Source: Cannabis sativa
Taxonomy: Eukaryota > Streptophyta > Magnoliopsida > Rosales > Cannabaceae
Reading direction: 5' to 3'
NCBI RefSeq assembly: GCF_029168945.1
Contig: NC_083607.1
Location: forward strand, 13,100,001 to 13,164,000
Length of the DNA stretch: 64,000 nt
Positions within the stretch are counted from its first letter, which is position 1. The number at the start of each line of letters is the position of its first letter. Made by a program: the position numbers and the translations under genes. Under the pieces are notes generated by a model. The model made no database searches and was not told the origin of the DNA. It was given only the letters and a program-made list of their open reading frames with translations. Shown here piece after piece: positions 46,799 through 57,208 of this stretch.

Positions 46799-47361
46799 TG
46801 CAAAGGACCAATGAAGCTATTGATAAGATCAAGGCTCGGATGCTTGCTTCTCAAAGCAGGCAGAAAAGTTATGCTGATCCGAAGCGCAGAGATATCACAT
46901 TTCAGGCAGGGGAACATGTTTTCCTGCGAGTTTCACCCATGAAGGGTATTAGGCGCTTCGGGAAGAAGGGTAAGTTAAGCCCTAGGTTCATTGGGCCATT
47001 TCAGATACTCGAGAAGGTCGGGCAGGTAGCGTATCGGCTAGCCTTACCACCAGCACTATCAGCTATTCATGACGTATTTCATATCTCTATGTTAAGGAAA
47101 TACGTGTCAGACCCGACTCATGTCTTGAGTTATGAAGCCCTTGAACTACAACCAGACTTATCCTATGAAGAGCAACCTGTTCAGATTATGGATAGAAAGG
47201 AGAAAGTTCTTCGCAACGAGACTATTGCACTGGTTAAGGTGCTCTGGAGAAACAGTAAGGTGGAAGAAGCCACCTGGGAATTAGAGTCAAATATGAGGAC
47301 TCAACATCCAAAGCTATTCAGGTTAGATTTCGGGGACGAAATCCTTTTAACGGGGGGATAA
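46793..47361 (+). pseudogene. T1 pol part 4: integrase C-terminus and chromodomain
   Basis: The last frame reads ELVQRTNEAIDKIKARML, then the GPY/F-like module (FLRVSPMKGIRRFGKKGKLS ... FIGPFQILEKVG), then HDVFHISMLRKYV. The C-terminal chromodomain has QIMDRKEKVLRNETIALVKV followed by LWRNSKVEEATWELE. Chromodomains of this type direct insertion to marked heterochromatin. The stop is at 47359-47361, immediately before the polypurine tract and 3' LTR, as usual for Tekay. Confidence 0.85.
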
Positions 47362-47362
47362 T
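47350..47362 (+). other. Polypurine tract of T1
   Basis: ACGGGGGGATAAT lies directly against the 3' LTR start at 47363. It overlaps the pol stop codon. It primes plus-strand DNA synthesis. Confidence 0.8.
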
Positions 47363-49458
47363 TGTAATGACCGCTCTAGTAATGTGGATTAGAAAAGGCA
47401 ATTAGCACTAATTTTTATTATTTTATTATTTTATTATTATTTGTGAATTAATTTTGATTGTGGACCCCAATATTTAGAAATAAATATTAGAGTTATAATT
47501 TCTCAATTCTGGAGATTTTATTAAACTCTAGGGGTATTATTTAGCTTATATGTGAAATATGTTAATTTTGTAATTTTTGCTCGGCGACAACGGAAAATGC
47601 GATGGATGGCTAGATTGATCACATGGGTAAGTTTAGAACCTTATTTCATAGTGGGAAATATTTTAGAGAAAATATTTTATCGGGATTGAGCGGGGTTATG
47701 GAATTGACCATTTTACCCCTAGCTTTAAAATTAACTAAGTTTTAACCTTAAGGGCCTTTTAGTCATTTTTATTGGGTAAGGGGTAGGTGGCTGCCCTTAG
47801 TGAGTGACACATTGCAAGCTGGTTTTCAGCAAAGGATTAATTAAAAATCCTTTTGTCTCATTTGAAGAAAAATCAAGAAATTAGAAAAAATACCAAAAAA
47901 TCAAGAAAAACTCTCTTTCCTTCATCTCTCTCTCTCTTCGAACCAGCTAGGAACCAAGGGATTACTTGCTGAATTTGTGATTTCTACCAAGATTTCAAGG
48001 AGAATCAAACTAAGGTAAACCCTATAATCCTTGTGTATGTGAATTTTCAAGTTTATGATAGTTTGAATTAATAAAATTGTGATATAGTGGCTGTTAGGTT
48101 TAGGTAAGTTTAAGGTTCGAATTTTAGGGTTTAGATGAGTTGATTCTAAGTCCTAGCTACTGGTTTTAATGGCTGTAGATGGTTTTTATGCAATTTTAGG
48201 TTTAAAGTTCAAAGCTTTGTTCATTAATGGCAACTTGAGTTGTGATGGTTTATTCTGAGAATTACTGCCTGGAAATCATTGTATATGCATTGTATAGGTA
48301 TACTGGAGAGTTTGGTAAAGATTGGGCTTGATTTGAATTAAGGGGGAAGATATTTTGGTTCCGGCAGATGAACCGAATTCCGGTTGCTCGGGTGGTCCGT
48401 ACCAACCGGCCGACCTGGTGACCTGCACGGATGCGGTTGCCGGGAACCTGGCCTACTGTCGGGGATTTTCCAGAACCCTAGTTTTGGCCAATTTTGGGTT
48501 ATATAGGGTATTGCCATGAGGTTTATCGATAGGGAAACTTTTAGTTTCAAGTTTTAAGTCCCGGAAAGTGATTTAGCGAGTCACTCATCTGTATTACCAT
48601 TATTGTGATTATGGCATCCATCTAGCACGTGAATTCCGTTCGGGTGCCTGGCCAAAGACACTTGAATTCGGAAAACAGGTAAGAACTGTGTATAATGTAT
48701 GATGTGATTATCTGAATGTGTGTATATGTGTTTATATATGCATGCTTGAATTATGTTAAACACTACCAACACTTGTATGATTAAGTTATAGAGTGTATTG
48801 GTACAGTGATTGTTGTTGATTTGAGTACGATACAGTGATACCAACACAAGCATAGGAAAATGCTAAGGTGTGTGGTACATCACTCAGTGTTACTCAGTGA
48901 TCGGGATAAACCCTACCAACACTCGTACAGCGAGGTACGATGTGTATGTGGTATAGTGGTTGTACCCTGGTATTGAACGTTCATACTCATCTGTTAAGCT
49001 CTGTAAATAGGTGTATGGGCGCCTATTTACAGGTCGGAAATTATATGGTATGTTATATGCATTTCTTACTGAGTCTGTCGACTCACAGTTTCTGCTTCCA
49101 TGTGTAGGTAAAGGAAAGGCGAAGGCTGAACTGGAGTGAACCTGAGCTCGGGTGAGATTGTACATGTCAAGCAGCGCGACCTGGAGTGTTCGGTCTCGGG
49201 ACATCTGGGAGTTGTATTTTGAAAGTCGCTGTGCGACCTGTAAATCTGTATATTTTGGATTGTATGCTTGAAAAGTAAAGTTTGTAAAGTTTTAAAAATC
49301 GGGATCCCGGCACTTGTAAATATTTTATTAAATTACAAAGTTTAGTATTTAATGCAAAAGTTTTAATTTGACACGTTTTTCGAGAATTTCTTTGATTAGC
49401 AAAGATTGCGTAATTATTGAAAAAGCACTGTAGCGTGCCTTAGCATTAGGGCGTTACA
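47363..49458 (+). repeat. 3' LTR of T1
   Basis: TGTAATGACC to GGGCGTTACA, 2096 bp. Outside 48356-48465 and 48644-48662 I noticed only about five single-base differences from the 5' LTR. Inside those two clusters there are about two dozen differences. Confidence 0.95.
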
Positions 49459-49463
49459 GGTAA

Positions 49464-49800
49464 AGTAAACTTTATTTTTATAGAAAGTTGTAAAAAAGTC
49501 AAAAAAATATTAATTTTTTATTGAAAGTACATAAAAATCTTTTTAAACAAATAAGAATATAAAAATTTATAATTGTATTAATGAGTGGCAAAAAAAGTAA
49601 ATAAAAAAATAATATTTATTGTGACGTAAAATTTTGACCTATATTATATTTTATGTCAAAATTTGACACAACTTTTAGAGTGTGCCAAATTTAAACCACA
49701 TTATACACCACTATATTTGAGGTTTATGACAGATTACACAATGGTGTAAGTTCGAGTCTCATATATTCTCCTAGTCGACCCTATTAACATTTATAACATA
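49464..49800. other. Non-coding spacer between T1 and the MULE
   Basis: About 340 bp, AT-rich, with no recognised gene. Its last bases, TAACATAAA (49794-49802), form one side of the target duplication of MITE-2. Confidence 0.4.
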
Positions 49801-50164
49801 AAGGTTAAGGGAAATTTACAAAAATACTGCTTTTTTACCAAATGTTTACAAAAATACTGGGACACGGCAAACTTTACATTTTTACTGTCAAGTCTATTTT
49901 TATTTCTTTTATACTGCCCAGACCCAATATATTTACTTTTATATTGTAAACAATAACAAAACACAAACGACACCTCTCCTTCGTGGTTGGGGATGGACAA
50001 ATCAACACCGAAATCTTCGAAACACCAGGAAAAAACTATAAAATCTGGCAAAGAGAAAAAATTACTAAATCAACAACAAATTACTGTTTTGTAGTGTTAT
50101 TTTACTGTTATTTTAATATGAAAAAAAGGCCACGTAAATGAAATATTGTGAAAAATGACAGGAC

Positions 50165-50587
50165 ATGGAATCTATACCAGTTCTCATAAAGAGCAATGGA
50201 CAATGGAAAAAAGAACATAATTATTTCAAGAGAATATGGCAATGCTCGAAAATAACACAACAAATACTTGAAAACAACACATCAACAACAGAATCATACA
50301 CATTGGAACACCAATTAGAAGAAGGAGGAGAGTCAGAAACAAGAGAATTTGAAAACGAAAAATTTGACATAGTTGACTATGAGAACCTGGTTGCTGAAAA
50401 AATGGTAGAAAAACTTGAAAACAACAGTAAAAAACTAGATCCAGAATTCGACATCAACAACGTGAATCTAATAACAGACAAACATCACCCAGAAGTAGAA
50501 AAAAGTCAAGCATACAAGAACAAGGAAACTCTGAAGAATTTCCTCAGCTACTACGCACAACCAAAGCGGAGGAAAAACACCCACTAG
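50165..50587 (+). pseudogene. MULE transposase N-terminal remnant
   Basis: The 140-codon frame starts MESIPVLIKSNGQWKKEHN, the opening of the plant MuDR N-terminal domain. It continues through an acidic middle (ENEKFDIVDYENLVAEKM) to YKNKETLKNFLSYYA, the motif that precedes the zinc-binding region in MuDR proteins, and then goes off into QPKRRKNTH and a stop. Full transposases have some 600-900 residues; the DDE and SWIM parts are missing. The equivalent in the left copy (237-661, minus) continues with IKNNFQ, so this copy was cut at that point. It cannot make a working enzyme. Confidence 0.65.
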
Positions 50588-51480
50588 AGGAAGGAGTATA
50601 GCCAATATTACTTCAATCAAAGTTTCTTAACCCATGATATGTATAAAAGTTGTATAATTGTAAACATCTATTTTTAAAACAAAATGAGATAGGTGTCTGT
50701 TAGATGAGCCTTTTGGTGCCACGTAGGAGGATGATCTTACACGTGTATAAGATGATAGTCAACATTCATTTAGATTCTTTATATACATAATATATATTAT
50801 CAAGGACCACCTAGAAGTAAAGTAGTCTCTATCTTTATTACATTTCTGACACGTGTAACCAATTAGGATGTTCCATCAATATTTTATGCAACATGACAAA
50901 CTCTCCAGTGAGAGCCACGATTACATGAAGTTATAGTTTGGAATTTTGCTTAACATGGATAAGGATATTGGTCCCTAACTTCAGTGCCAAACAGGCTTGC
51001 AAACATCTAAGGGTATTATTATAAGAGAATTGAAGTAATAGACTGACTTTCTCTTCTTCTTCTTCCATTTCTTTTAATATTTGAACATAGTACTTGAAAA
51101 TGAAGAGCAGCAAACTCTCCAGTGATATTGAATATAACCAGAAGTTACTACTCTAGAATGGCAGTATCATGACTGGGTGTACTTAGATTTCCAATTCTAA
51201 AAAAAATAAAAGAAAACACTACTAAAAAAATACTACAATAACACCAAAAAATTTGAACATAGTACTTGAAAATGAAGAGCAGCAAACTCTCCAGTGATAT
51301 TGGCTATAACCAAAAGTTACTACTCTAGAATGGTAATATTCTGATCGGGTGTACTTAGATTCCCAATCCTAAAAAAAAAATAAAAGAAAACACTACTAAA
51401 AAAAATACTACAATAACACCAAAAAAATTAAAGAATAACAAAAACAAGCATAAAAAAATAGAACAAAAAATAAATGAAAT
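50588..51480. other. Non-coding middle of the MULE
   Basis: No gene found. It contains the tandem repeat at 51083-51425 and several A-rich runs. The junction where transposase coding sequence was lost lies near 50570. Confidence 0.5.
51083..51425. repeat. Tandem duplication of about 170 bp in the MULE
   Basis: TTTGAACATAGTACTTGAAA begins copies at about 51082 and 51252; both run through AAGAGCAGCAAACTCTCCAG and GGGTGTACTTAGATT to 'AATACTACAATAACACCAAA'. It is the inverted relative of the repeats at 1-175. Confidence 0.8.
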
Positions 51481-51487
51481 AACACAC

Positions 51488-52022
51488 CTCTACAACTCTT
51501 TTTCCAATTATTTCCTCAACCACATCTGTTGATTGCACAATCTTTACTAGGGATTTACCCTTTCCCTAAAATTTAAGAAAACAAAACCAAAACAACAACA
51601 ACACACAACATTAAAAAATAGAAAATCATAGAATAAAAGAAACAAAAAAATCAACATGCAAAATGAGAACCCTAAATAATTTACAGAGAAATGAACAATA
51701 CAATGAAAATGTAAAAAAAAAATCCTAAAACAACACAAGATCAATAAGAAAATACCTTCACAGATTTAGGAGACTTCACAAACTTAGTCTCCAACTCAAA
51801 ATCAAAGTCCGAGTTCTCCACAACAGTTCGAGGACGTTTTCCTCAAGTGTTCTTGGAAGTTCCAGCAAGTAGTTTTCTTTTAGGGACAACAAGAGAAGTA
51901 GGGCTAGGAGGATTATCTTTCAAATTTTTCTTACCTATTGTTGGTTTGGGTTTCATTTTCTTGGGTTGTTTTGGGGAATTTTTAGCAATAGGGGATGATG
52001 AGGATGAACGTGTAATTGTCAT
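51488..52022 (-). pseudogene. Second MULE gene, N-terminal two exons, function unknown
   Basis: From the ATG at 52022 exon 1 (52022-51756, 89 codons) reads MTITRSSSSSPIAKNSPKQP, a Lys/Pro/Ser-rich basic stretch. After a TGA near 51840 it continues with GKRPRTVVENSDFDFELETK. It ends at a good donor (GAAG|GTATTTTC). Exon 2 (51565-51488, 26 codons) follows an acceptor TTTTAG, keeps phase 0 and reads KSLVKIVQSTDVVEEIIGKR up to another donor (GAG|GTGTG). Kept phase and splice sites across a 190-bp intron show it was a real gene. No domain is recognisable. Plant MULEs of the Ulp1-carrying type have a second gene in this convergent position, but the present fragment has no protease motif, so that identity is only a guess. 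Confidence 0.45.
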
Positions 52023-52895
52023 TTAGATTGAGAAGGAGTAGTATTATATAGAGAAAAAGGAACAAAAAATAGGAGAAAATTAAGAGGGAAGCTTGAGAAG
52101 AAAATGTAATAACTGAAATTTTTTTAAAAGAAATATTAAACTACCCACATGTGGAAGAAGAAGAAGATGAGCAGGGATTATGGGAGAGTGGATTTGAAAA
52201 TATTTTATAAAAATAATAAAACCCAAAAAAGATAAAAAAAAAATGTCACAAAAAGTGACACAACATGTCACATCATCACTTTTTAAAGCACTATTTTTTA
52301 AAAAAAAAAATGTAGAGGCTAAACCCTATGAAGACACCTATAAGACATATAATATTAATATATACAAACCTACACCTAATGGCAGTATACTGCCAAATTA
52401 AAAAAAAAACAGTAAAAACGTAAATATAAGCGTGTCACAGTATTTTTGTAATAAATGGGGAAAAGTTAGTACATAATGTAAATTTCCCAAGGTTAATTAG
52501 AATTTTTATCCCCCAAATTTTTACACGTACTAAATCATGTTCTTTGGACTTTTAAGATCGTTAAAAATTTCCTCTGAACTATTGAGATTGTTGGATTTAA
52601 AGACTTTCGTCTAATTTTAATAAGGAAAGTCTAACATAGATGACAGTTCAGGGGCATGATTTAATATATGTCAAAGTTCGAGGAGCATGATTTTGTAGTT
52701 ATCAAAGTTTGGGAAACATGATTTAGTACATAAATAATCATTGAATTAGTAAAATTGATTGAAATTAGACAAAAGTTCTTAAATTCAACAATGTCAATAG
52801 TTTAGGGGAATTTTTAATAGCCAGAAAAGTTGAGGCAACATAATTTGATACATGTCAAAATTTAAAAGACAAAATCTTAATCAACCTATCATAAA

Positions 52896-53652
52896 TTAAT
52901 AATAAAACCTTCCAACAATTTTTATTTTTTTACGTTTCTCAATTTATCATTTTTCAATTTTAAACTCCACCACTAATATTTTACATTTTATATTATTTAT
53001 TGTATATATATATTTTTTTTAAAAAAATATATGCAAGTCATTTTTTTTCTCTTTTCTTTTCAAAAAAAAAAAACATAGCAATAATATATATAATTTAAAT
53101 ATTCATTTTCGTTTTAAAAAACATATTAAGTATAATCATATATTTTTTCATTTTTTTACGTTAAAATTGTTACTTTTATAACTATGTTAATTTTATGGGA
53201 GTTCTATTTGCATCCCATAAAATGATAAATACACTTATTAAAAAAATATAAACTTAAATAATTTTTAAAAATTACTCTTAATATTTTTTAAATTTTTTCC
53301 TGACATTAATTTATGTTAATTTCAATAGTTATTTTGATTTCATTTTCATATTTTTTTTAATAACTTATGTATATATATATTTATTTTTTTAAAAAAAAAT
53401 TATATAATTTTTTATCATAATATTTAAAATATAATTTATTTTTATTTGATAAATATATTTTTTAAGAATATGAATTGAAAAAAAAGTAAAAAAAAAAAAT
53501 TAGTATAATTAAAGATATAATTTTATATAAAATGACAATTATCAAAATAGGGTGTCTTTAGAAATTTTTGGAGTATAAATAAAATTTTTCTAATTTTATT
53601 GGGCTTTTTTGACAAAAAAGTAGTGTTTTTTTTTTTTAAAAAAAAAAAAAAG
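52896..53652. other. Very AT-rich spacer
   Basis: Long A and T runs and ATATATAT stretches, no frame and no recognised element. Confidence 0.5.
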
Positions 53653-55038
53653 AATAATTAGCAAATATTACCCCTGAACTTTCGACAATATTGTTTTTGC
53701 TCCCTAAAATATACGGCTTGCTGAGAATTCTCCTGAACTTTGCAATCTACAGAAATTTAGTCCTTGTGTTAGGTTCTGTCCCATTATTCTATTTAAATGA
53801 TAACGCGTCTTTGTAAATTAGCAACTTTGCCCTTTAAATTTTGACAACTATCAAATCGTATCCCTTTAAAATAAACATGAGAAAGATTTAACACTTTCTT
53901 TAGTAAATCTTATAAAATTAATATAGATCTTAAGAAAAAATTATTTTGAATGATTTAAAAAATTAAAAAAATAAATTAGCTCCTCGAAGCAAGGAAGGGA
54001 ATGAAGATGGCATAGAATGCCCTGTTAGCAAGAAGGAAAGGAGTTGGCTTACCGCATCTACCTTCTCATCGGCGGGATAAGGGCTGGGGCGTTAACTAAG
54101 TACTAAAGCTGCTGGAGCGGCTGCCTTCGTTGATTCCCCACGAAGGAATCGGAATATCGCTACTTCCCCTTACTGTCCTAAGCGGGGGAGAAGGCTCGAG
54201 AGACCTTGTGTGAAGGAAAGGCTGTCAAAGTCGTTGACCGGTCTTCGAAATGTGAAATTTTAAAACTAATTAAGCGATTTAAAAAGTTATTTATTTTTTA
54301 TTAAAAAATTCATTTAGATATTAAAAATAATATATTAAAAATTTTATTTTTGTAAAAACTAAATTATTCGGGAACAAACTTGAGTATATTTTGTTTTTCT
54401 CAAAAAATGTAGATTTATTAAAGTAAACATAATTTTTTTTAGTTTAATTTAAAACCTTTTTTCAAAATAATTTTATATTTTTATTGATTTTCTAATTATT
54501 TTTCTTTATTTATTAAGATATGAGTTTATAAATATAAATAAGTTTGTTTGTTTCTTACAAAATCTTAATTTATTTAAATTATTTTTTTTGACAATTATTT
54601 AAATTATTTATTAGATTCTCAATAATTTTGGTTTGATTTTTTAGAATAGCTAATTATAAATAAAACAAAGTTTAAAAATAGTTTTTTAAGGAATAATTTT
54701 TTTTTTAAAAAAATAAAATTATTATTTTTTAAATTAATTTAATATTCTTATTTAGTTTATTAATAATTTCTATTCCTTTTTCAGAACTAATAGAATATTA
54801 TAATTGCTTTAAAAAATAAAAAATTATAATTTTTTAAAAAAAGAATAAGTAAAATTTTATATTAGTCAAAGTTTAGAGGGTAAAAATACTAATTTTTAAC
54901 ACTAAAATAAACGGACCCTAACAGAAAAATATAATTATGTAACTGCTATATTTGAAGGAGAATTTTTAACAAACTGTATATTTTAAGAAGTAAAATCAAA
55001 TAGTGCCGAAAGTTTAAAAAATAAAAATACTAATTATT
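53653..55038. mobile_element. TIR element, about 1.39 kb, non-coding, with organelle-like insert
   Basis: The left end AATAATTAGCAAATATTACC with CTGAACTTTCGACA and CTCCCTAAAATATAC matches the reverse of the right end (GTATATTTTAAGAAGTAAAA, TGCCGAAAGTTTAAAA, CTAATTATT) over about 65 bp. A second inverted pair lies further in (AACACTAAAATAAACGGACC at 54898 against the left inner part near 53760-53810). Target duplications cannot be judged because both flanks are A-rich. No frame for a transposase. Confidence 0.6.
53978..54248. other. GC-rich island, probable organelle (mitochondrial) DNA insert
   Basis: About 270 bp of roughly balanced composition interrupt DNA that is some 80% AT on both sides, with abrupt edges (AAATTAGCTCCTCGAAGCAA and GGTCTTCGAAATGTGAAATT). 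Its texture (GGAAGGGAATGAAGATGG, GGCTTACCGCATCTACC, CCCCACGAAGGAATCGG) is that of plant mitochondrial intergenic DNA. I cannot name a gene in it. Confidence 0.45.
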
Positions 55039-55330
55039 TAAAAAGAAAATGTGTAGGTTAGGATTTTTTAAGACCGCGCCCTTTGTCTTTTGTTTGCTAG
55101 TAATTATATAAGACATACGCGCATTCTAAATTGTGGATCCCTCATTATGAACGGAGAGAATAAATAACACCTCTTTATATATTTATAAAACAAAATTAAA
55201 CAAGAAGCCGTGTAAGAAATTATCTACCATTGGTCGGTTGTAATTGATCCCACTTATCATGGACCATAAAAAATAAAAAACTAATAACTTATAAAGTTTT
55301 AGCAAAAGAAAAACAAAAAATTAAAAAAGA
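55039..55330 (+). promoter_or_regulatory. Probable promoter region of the RING-H2 gene or of the Rab fossil
   Basis: Position is the main argument: it lies just before a CT-rich, 5'UTR-like segment (55335-55410). No clear TATA box could be chosen among many AT words. Low confidence. Confidence 0.3.
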
Positions 55331-55334
55331 CATT

Positions 55335-55639
55335 GTCTCGCCCTAAACTCCCTTCTCTTCCCTTCTTTCAGCCTCCCAGGCCCAGCCATCCGAGCCTTCC
55401 TCCAATCCCAGTAACCATTCTTGCTCACCGATCTGTTATTTGTTTATTTAAGATTATTGTTTTTTGAATTTTAGATTTGATTTATATATGTTTTTTCATG
55501 GATATGCAGGGAGATATATATACTATTATTTGAGGGAAACTGGTTGAGAAAATTTCGATTTGATTAATGGCTGCTCCACCAGCTAGGGCTCGGGCTGATT
55601 ATGATTAGCTTAGTAATCTTCTGTTGATCGGCGACAGAG
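55335..55639 (+). pseudogene. Rab8/RABE1 GTPase gene, 5' UTR and first exon, fossil
   Basis: From the ATG at 55567 the codons read MAAPPARARADYD, the exact N-terminus shared by plant RABE1 (Rab8) GTPases. The next codons align with the following family residues, but with a stop (TAG at 55606) in place of Tyr, Ser for Ile and Asn for Lys, then LLLIGD and Arg for Ser. The exon ends G|GTATGT at 55639/55640, splitting a glycine codon as RABE1 genes do. No later exon (P-loop GKS, switch regions, DTAGQE) is found before the RING gene. So it is a duplicated 5' piece that kept its splice donor. CT-rich DNA before it looks like a 5' UTR. The family identification is by motif and I consider it strong; the extent of the upstream UTR is uncertain. 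Confidence 0.75.
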
Positions 55640-57170
55640 GTATGTACTCCTTATGTATTAATCTGTTTTATTTTATGCTATTTTGACTATCAAATTTAGG
55701 GTCAATTTCTGTTTCTAAAGATTCTTCACTTTATTTCTAATCAAAATAAATAATTGTTGTGATAATATAATTGTATTGAATTTTAAGGAAATGCTGTAAT
55801 CTGTAGATAAACGCATTGGAATCAAATGATTTGTCCGTATAATATACAATCATAGATGTCTTTTATGGGTGTTTCGTCTCATTTCCTCTTCTGTCAATTC
55901 ATACAATAGTATTAGTAGCAAATGATACACTAACTTATCTATGTAGTGAGTATATTTGTTTGTTTACTGTAATTCATTTATCTCATAAAAATTATAGAAT
56001 TGAAAACATAGATTTATAGTTTATTTATTTATCATGTGCATAATCTGAATCTCTCTCTGTTAGTTCCAAAATTTTCAACGACCCTTTCAGTTATCTATCT
56101 AATATATATGAATAAGTTTGGTGGGCTGCGGTCTTCTTATCATTGTGAGTGTACATTCTTATTGATATTTGACTTGAGTTTCTAGCATTGTCAAATATTT
56201 AAACCCACATATACATATAAACAATGACACATTATGTATAATATCAATGTATGGAAACAAATTATGGAATTTAGTATCGACTACTTCTCTTTTTTGTAAG
56301 GACTTGAGACTTAGGTGTTGGTACTAACCATACCAACTTATTTTGGTTGGTACAATTTAGTAATGGATTCCGATACTAAGTCATATCAATGAGCTATGTT
56401 GCACGACCAATCGTTCTTATGTGAAATGAGTTATAAATATGCTTCACATATGTAAGTCTTGGTTTATAAAGTGAAGTTTGTTTAGTTTTTTATTTTTTTT
56501 AGTAATCTTTAATGCATTAAATTTAACTAAAAACTTTTTAGGCTGTGACAAGGATTATTGCAAAGTTAATTAATTTGCCTTATTCTTGTTAATTGAAGAG
56601 GTAAATAATCCTTTATTTATTATTTCTAATGTAATTATATATATGTTTGAGAAGTTTGAATATTTTAAATATTCATCCACAATGAAGTAGGATTTGAGAT
56701 TACAATTCTGTGTCGTGATAATGGAAGATCGAGAACTTGTGTTTTAGTAAGGTAGGTTCTAGGAAAATTGTTTGTTTGCTGCAGAGATATAAAAAAAAAC
56801 TTATTGTTTGTTGTTTGAATTGTTTGACTGAAGCTTGTTGTGTTTTGTTTGAATTGTTTGACTTGAAGCTTATTGTGTGTTGTTTATATTGTTTGATTTG
56901 AAGCTCATTGTGTGTTGTTTCAATTGTTTGACTTGTTGTTGATAGATGATGGTTAGGTAACTTTTATGGGGAAATATTGTCGGATTTAATCTAGTTATGT
57001 ATTTTTATTGTTAAATTCCTAAATTGTGATTTGCTTGTTTGTATGGTTTGATTATAAATTTTGACGTGCTGATATACATCAGGTCTCAAAGAGTTAAAAT
57101 AATTAAATGTTTGTAAAAACTTATTTTATGAATATAACGAAGATACATATATACATTTCTTTTTATGTAG
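55640..57170 (+). other. Probable leader intron between the Rab fossil and the RING-H2 exon
   Basis: The donor GTATGT at 55640 and the acceptor TTTTTATGTAG at 57170 would join the Rab-derived leader to an exon beginning 38 bases before the RING-H2 start codon. The stretch is T-rich, as plant introns are, and has no gene. Whether splicing really uses both sites is inference. Confidence 0.45.
56801..56938. repeat. Minisatellite, four units of 35 bp
   Basis: Units start at 56801, 56835, 56870 and 56905, each of the form TTATTGTGTGTTGTTT-x-ATTGTTTGACTTGAAGC with a few changes. It lies in the presumed leader intron. Confidence 0.8.
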
Positions 57171-57208
57171 GTTTTCATATAATCCGATTTGGTTGGAATA
57201 TTTGGTAT

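Larger units (their letters stand above)
40343..49463 (+). mobile_element. T1: full-length Tekay-type chromovirus (Ty3/gypsy)
   Basis: LTRs at 40348-42444 and 47363-49458 (about 2.1 kb, TG...CA), a perfect 5-bp target duplication GGTAA (40343-40347 and 49459-49463), PBS, gag, pol with a C-terminal chromodomain, and a polypurine tract. Integrase lies after RT, which defines gypsy; the chromodomain and long LTRs fit Tekay/Del. The LTRs agree almost base for base apart from two short clusters, so the insertion is young. Pol is split by four one-base indels. Confidence 0.95.
49809..52488. mobile_element. MULE with two convergent gene remnants, 2.68 kb
   Basis: The ends are GGGAAATTTACA and, reversed, GGGAAATTTACATT. 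Both TIRs contain ATTACAAAAATACTG/TTTACAAAAATACTG, GACACG and TTTTTACTG over about 80 imperfect bp. An 8-bp duplication AAGGTTAA flanks it (49801-49808 and 52489-52496). Inside are the 5' part of a transposase gene (plus strand, 50165) and a second two-exon gene start on the minus strand (from 52022), facing each other as in MuDR-type elements. Confidence 0.8.
49803..52886. mobile_element. MITE-2 (relative of MITE-1), split by a MULE
   Basis: The body at 52489-52886 aligns with MITE-1: TCCTCTGAACTATTGAGATT, TGTTGGATTTAAAGACTTTC, and inverted counterparts on the right. Its ends are GGTTAATTAG (52491) and AATCAACC (52886). The terminal six bases GGTTAA are also found at 49803-49808, left of the MULE. 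The flanking 9-mers TAACATAAA (49794-49802) and TATCATAAA (52887-52895) match at 8 of 9 positions, which supports this reading. Confidence 0.7.

Noticed and set aside
51547..51744. Minus-strand 65-codon frame rich in Phe, Leu and Cys
   Set aside because: It lies in the T-rich intron between the two exons of the MULE accessory gene.
57107..57208. In-frame extension of the RING-H2 protein upstream of the ATG at 57209
   Set aside because: The 34 codons cross a good intron acceptor at 57170 and read as AT-rich intron. The protein family starts close to the zinc ribbon, as from 57209.
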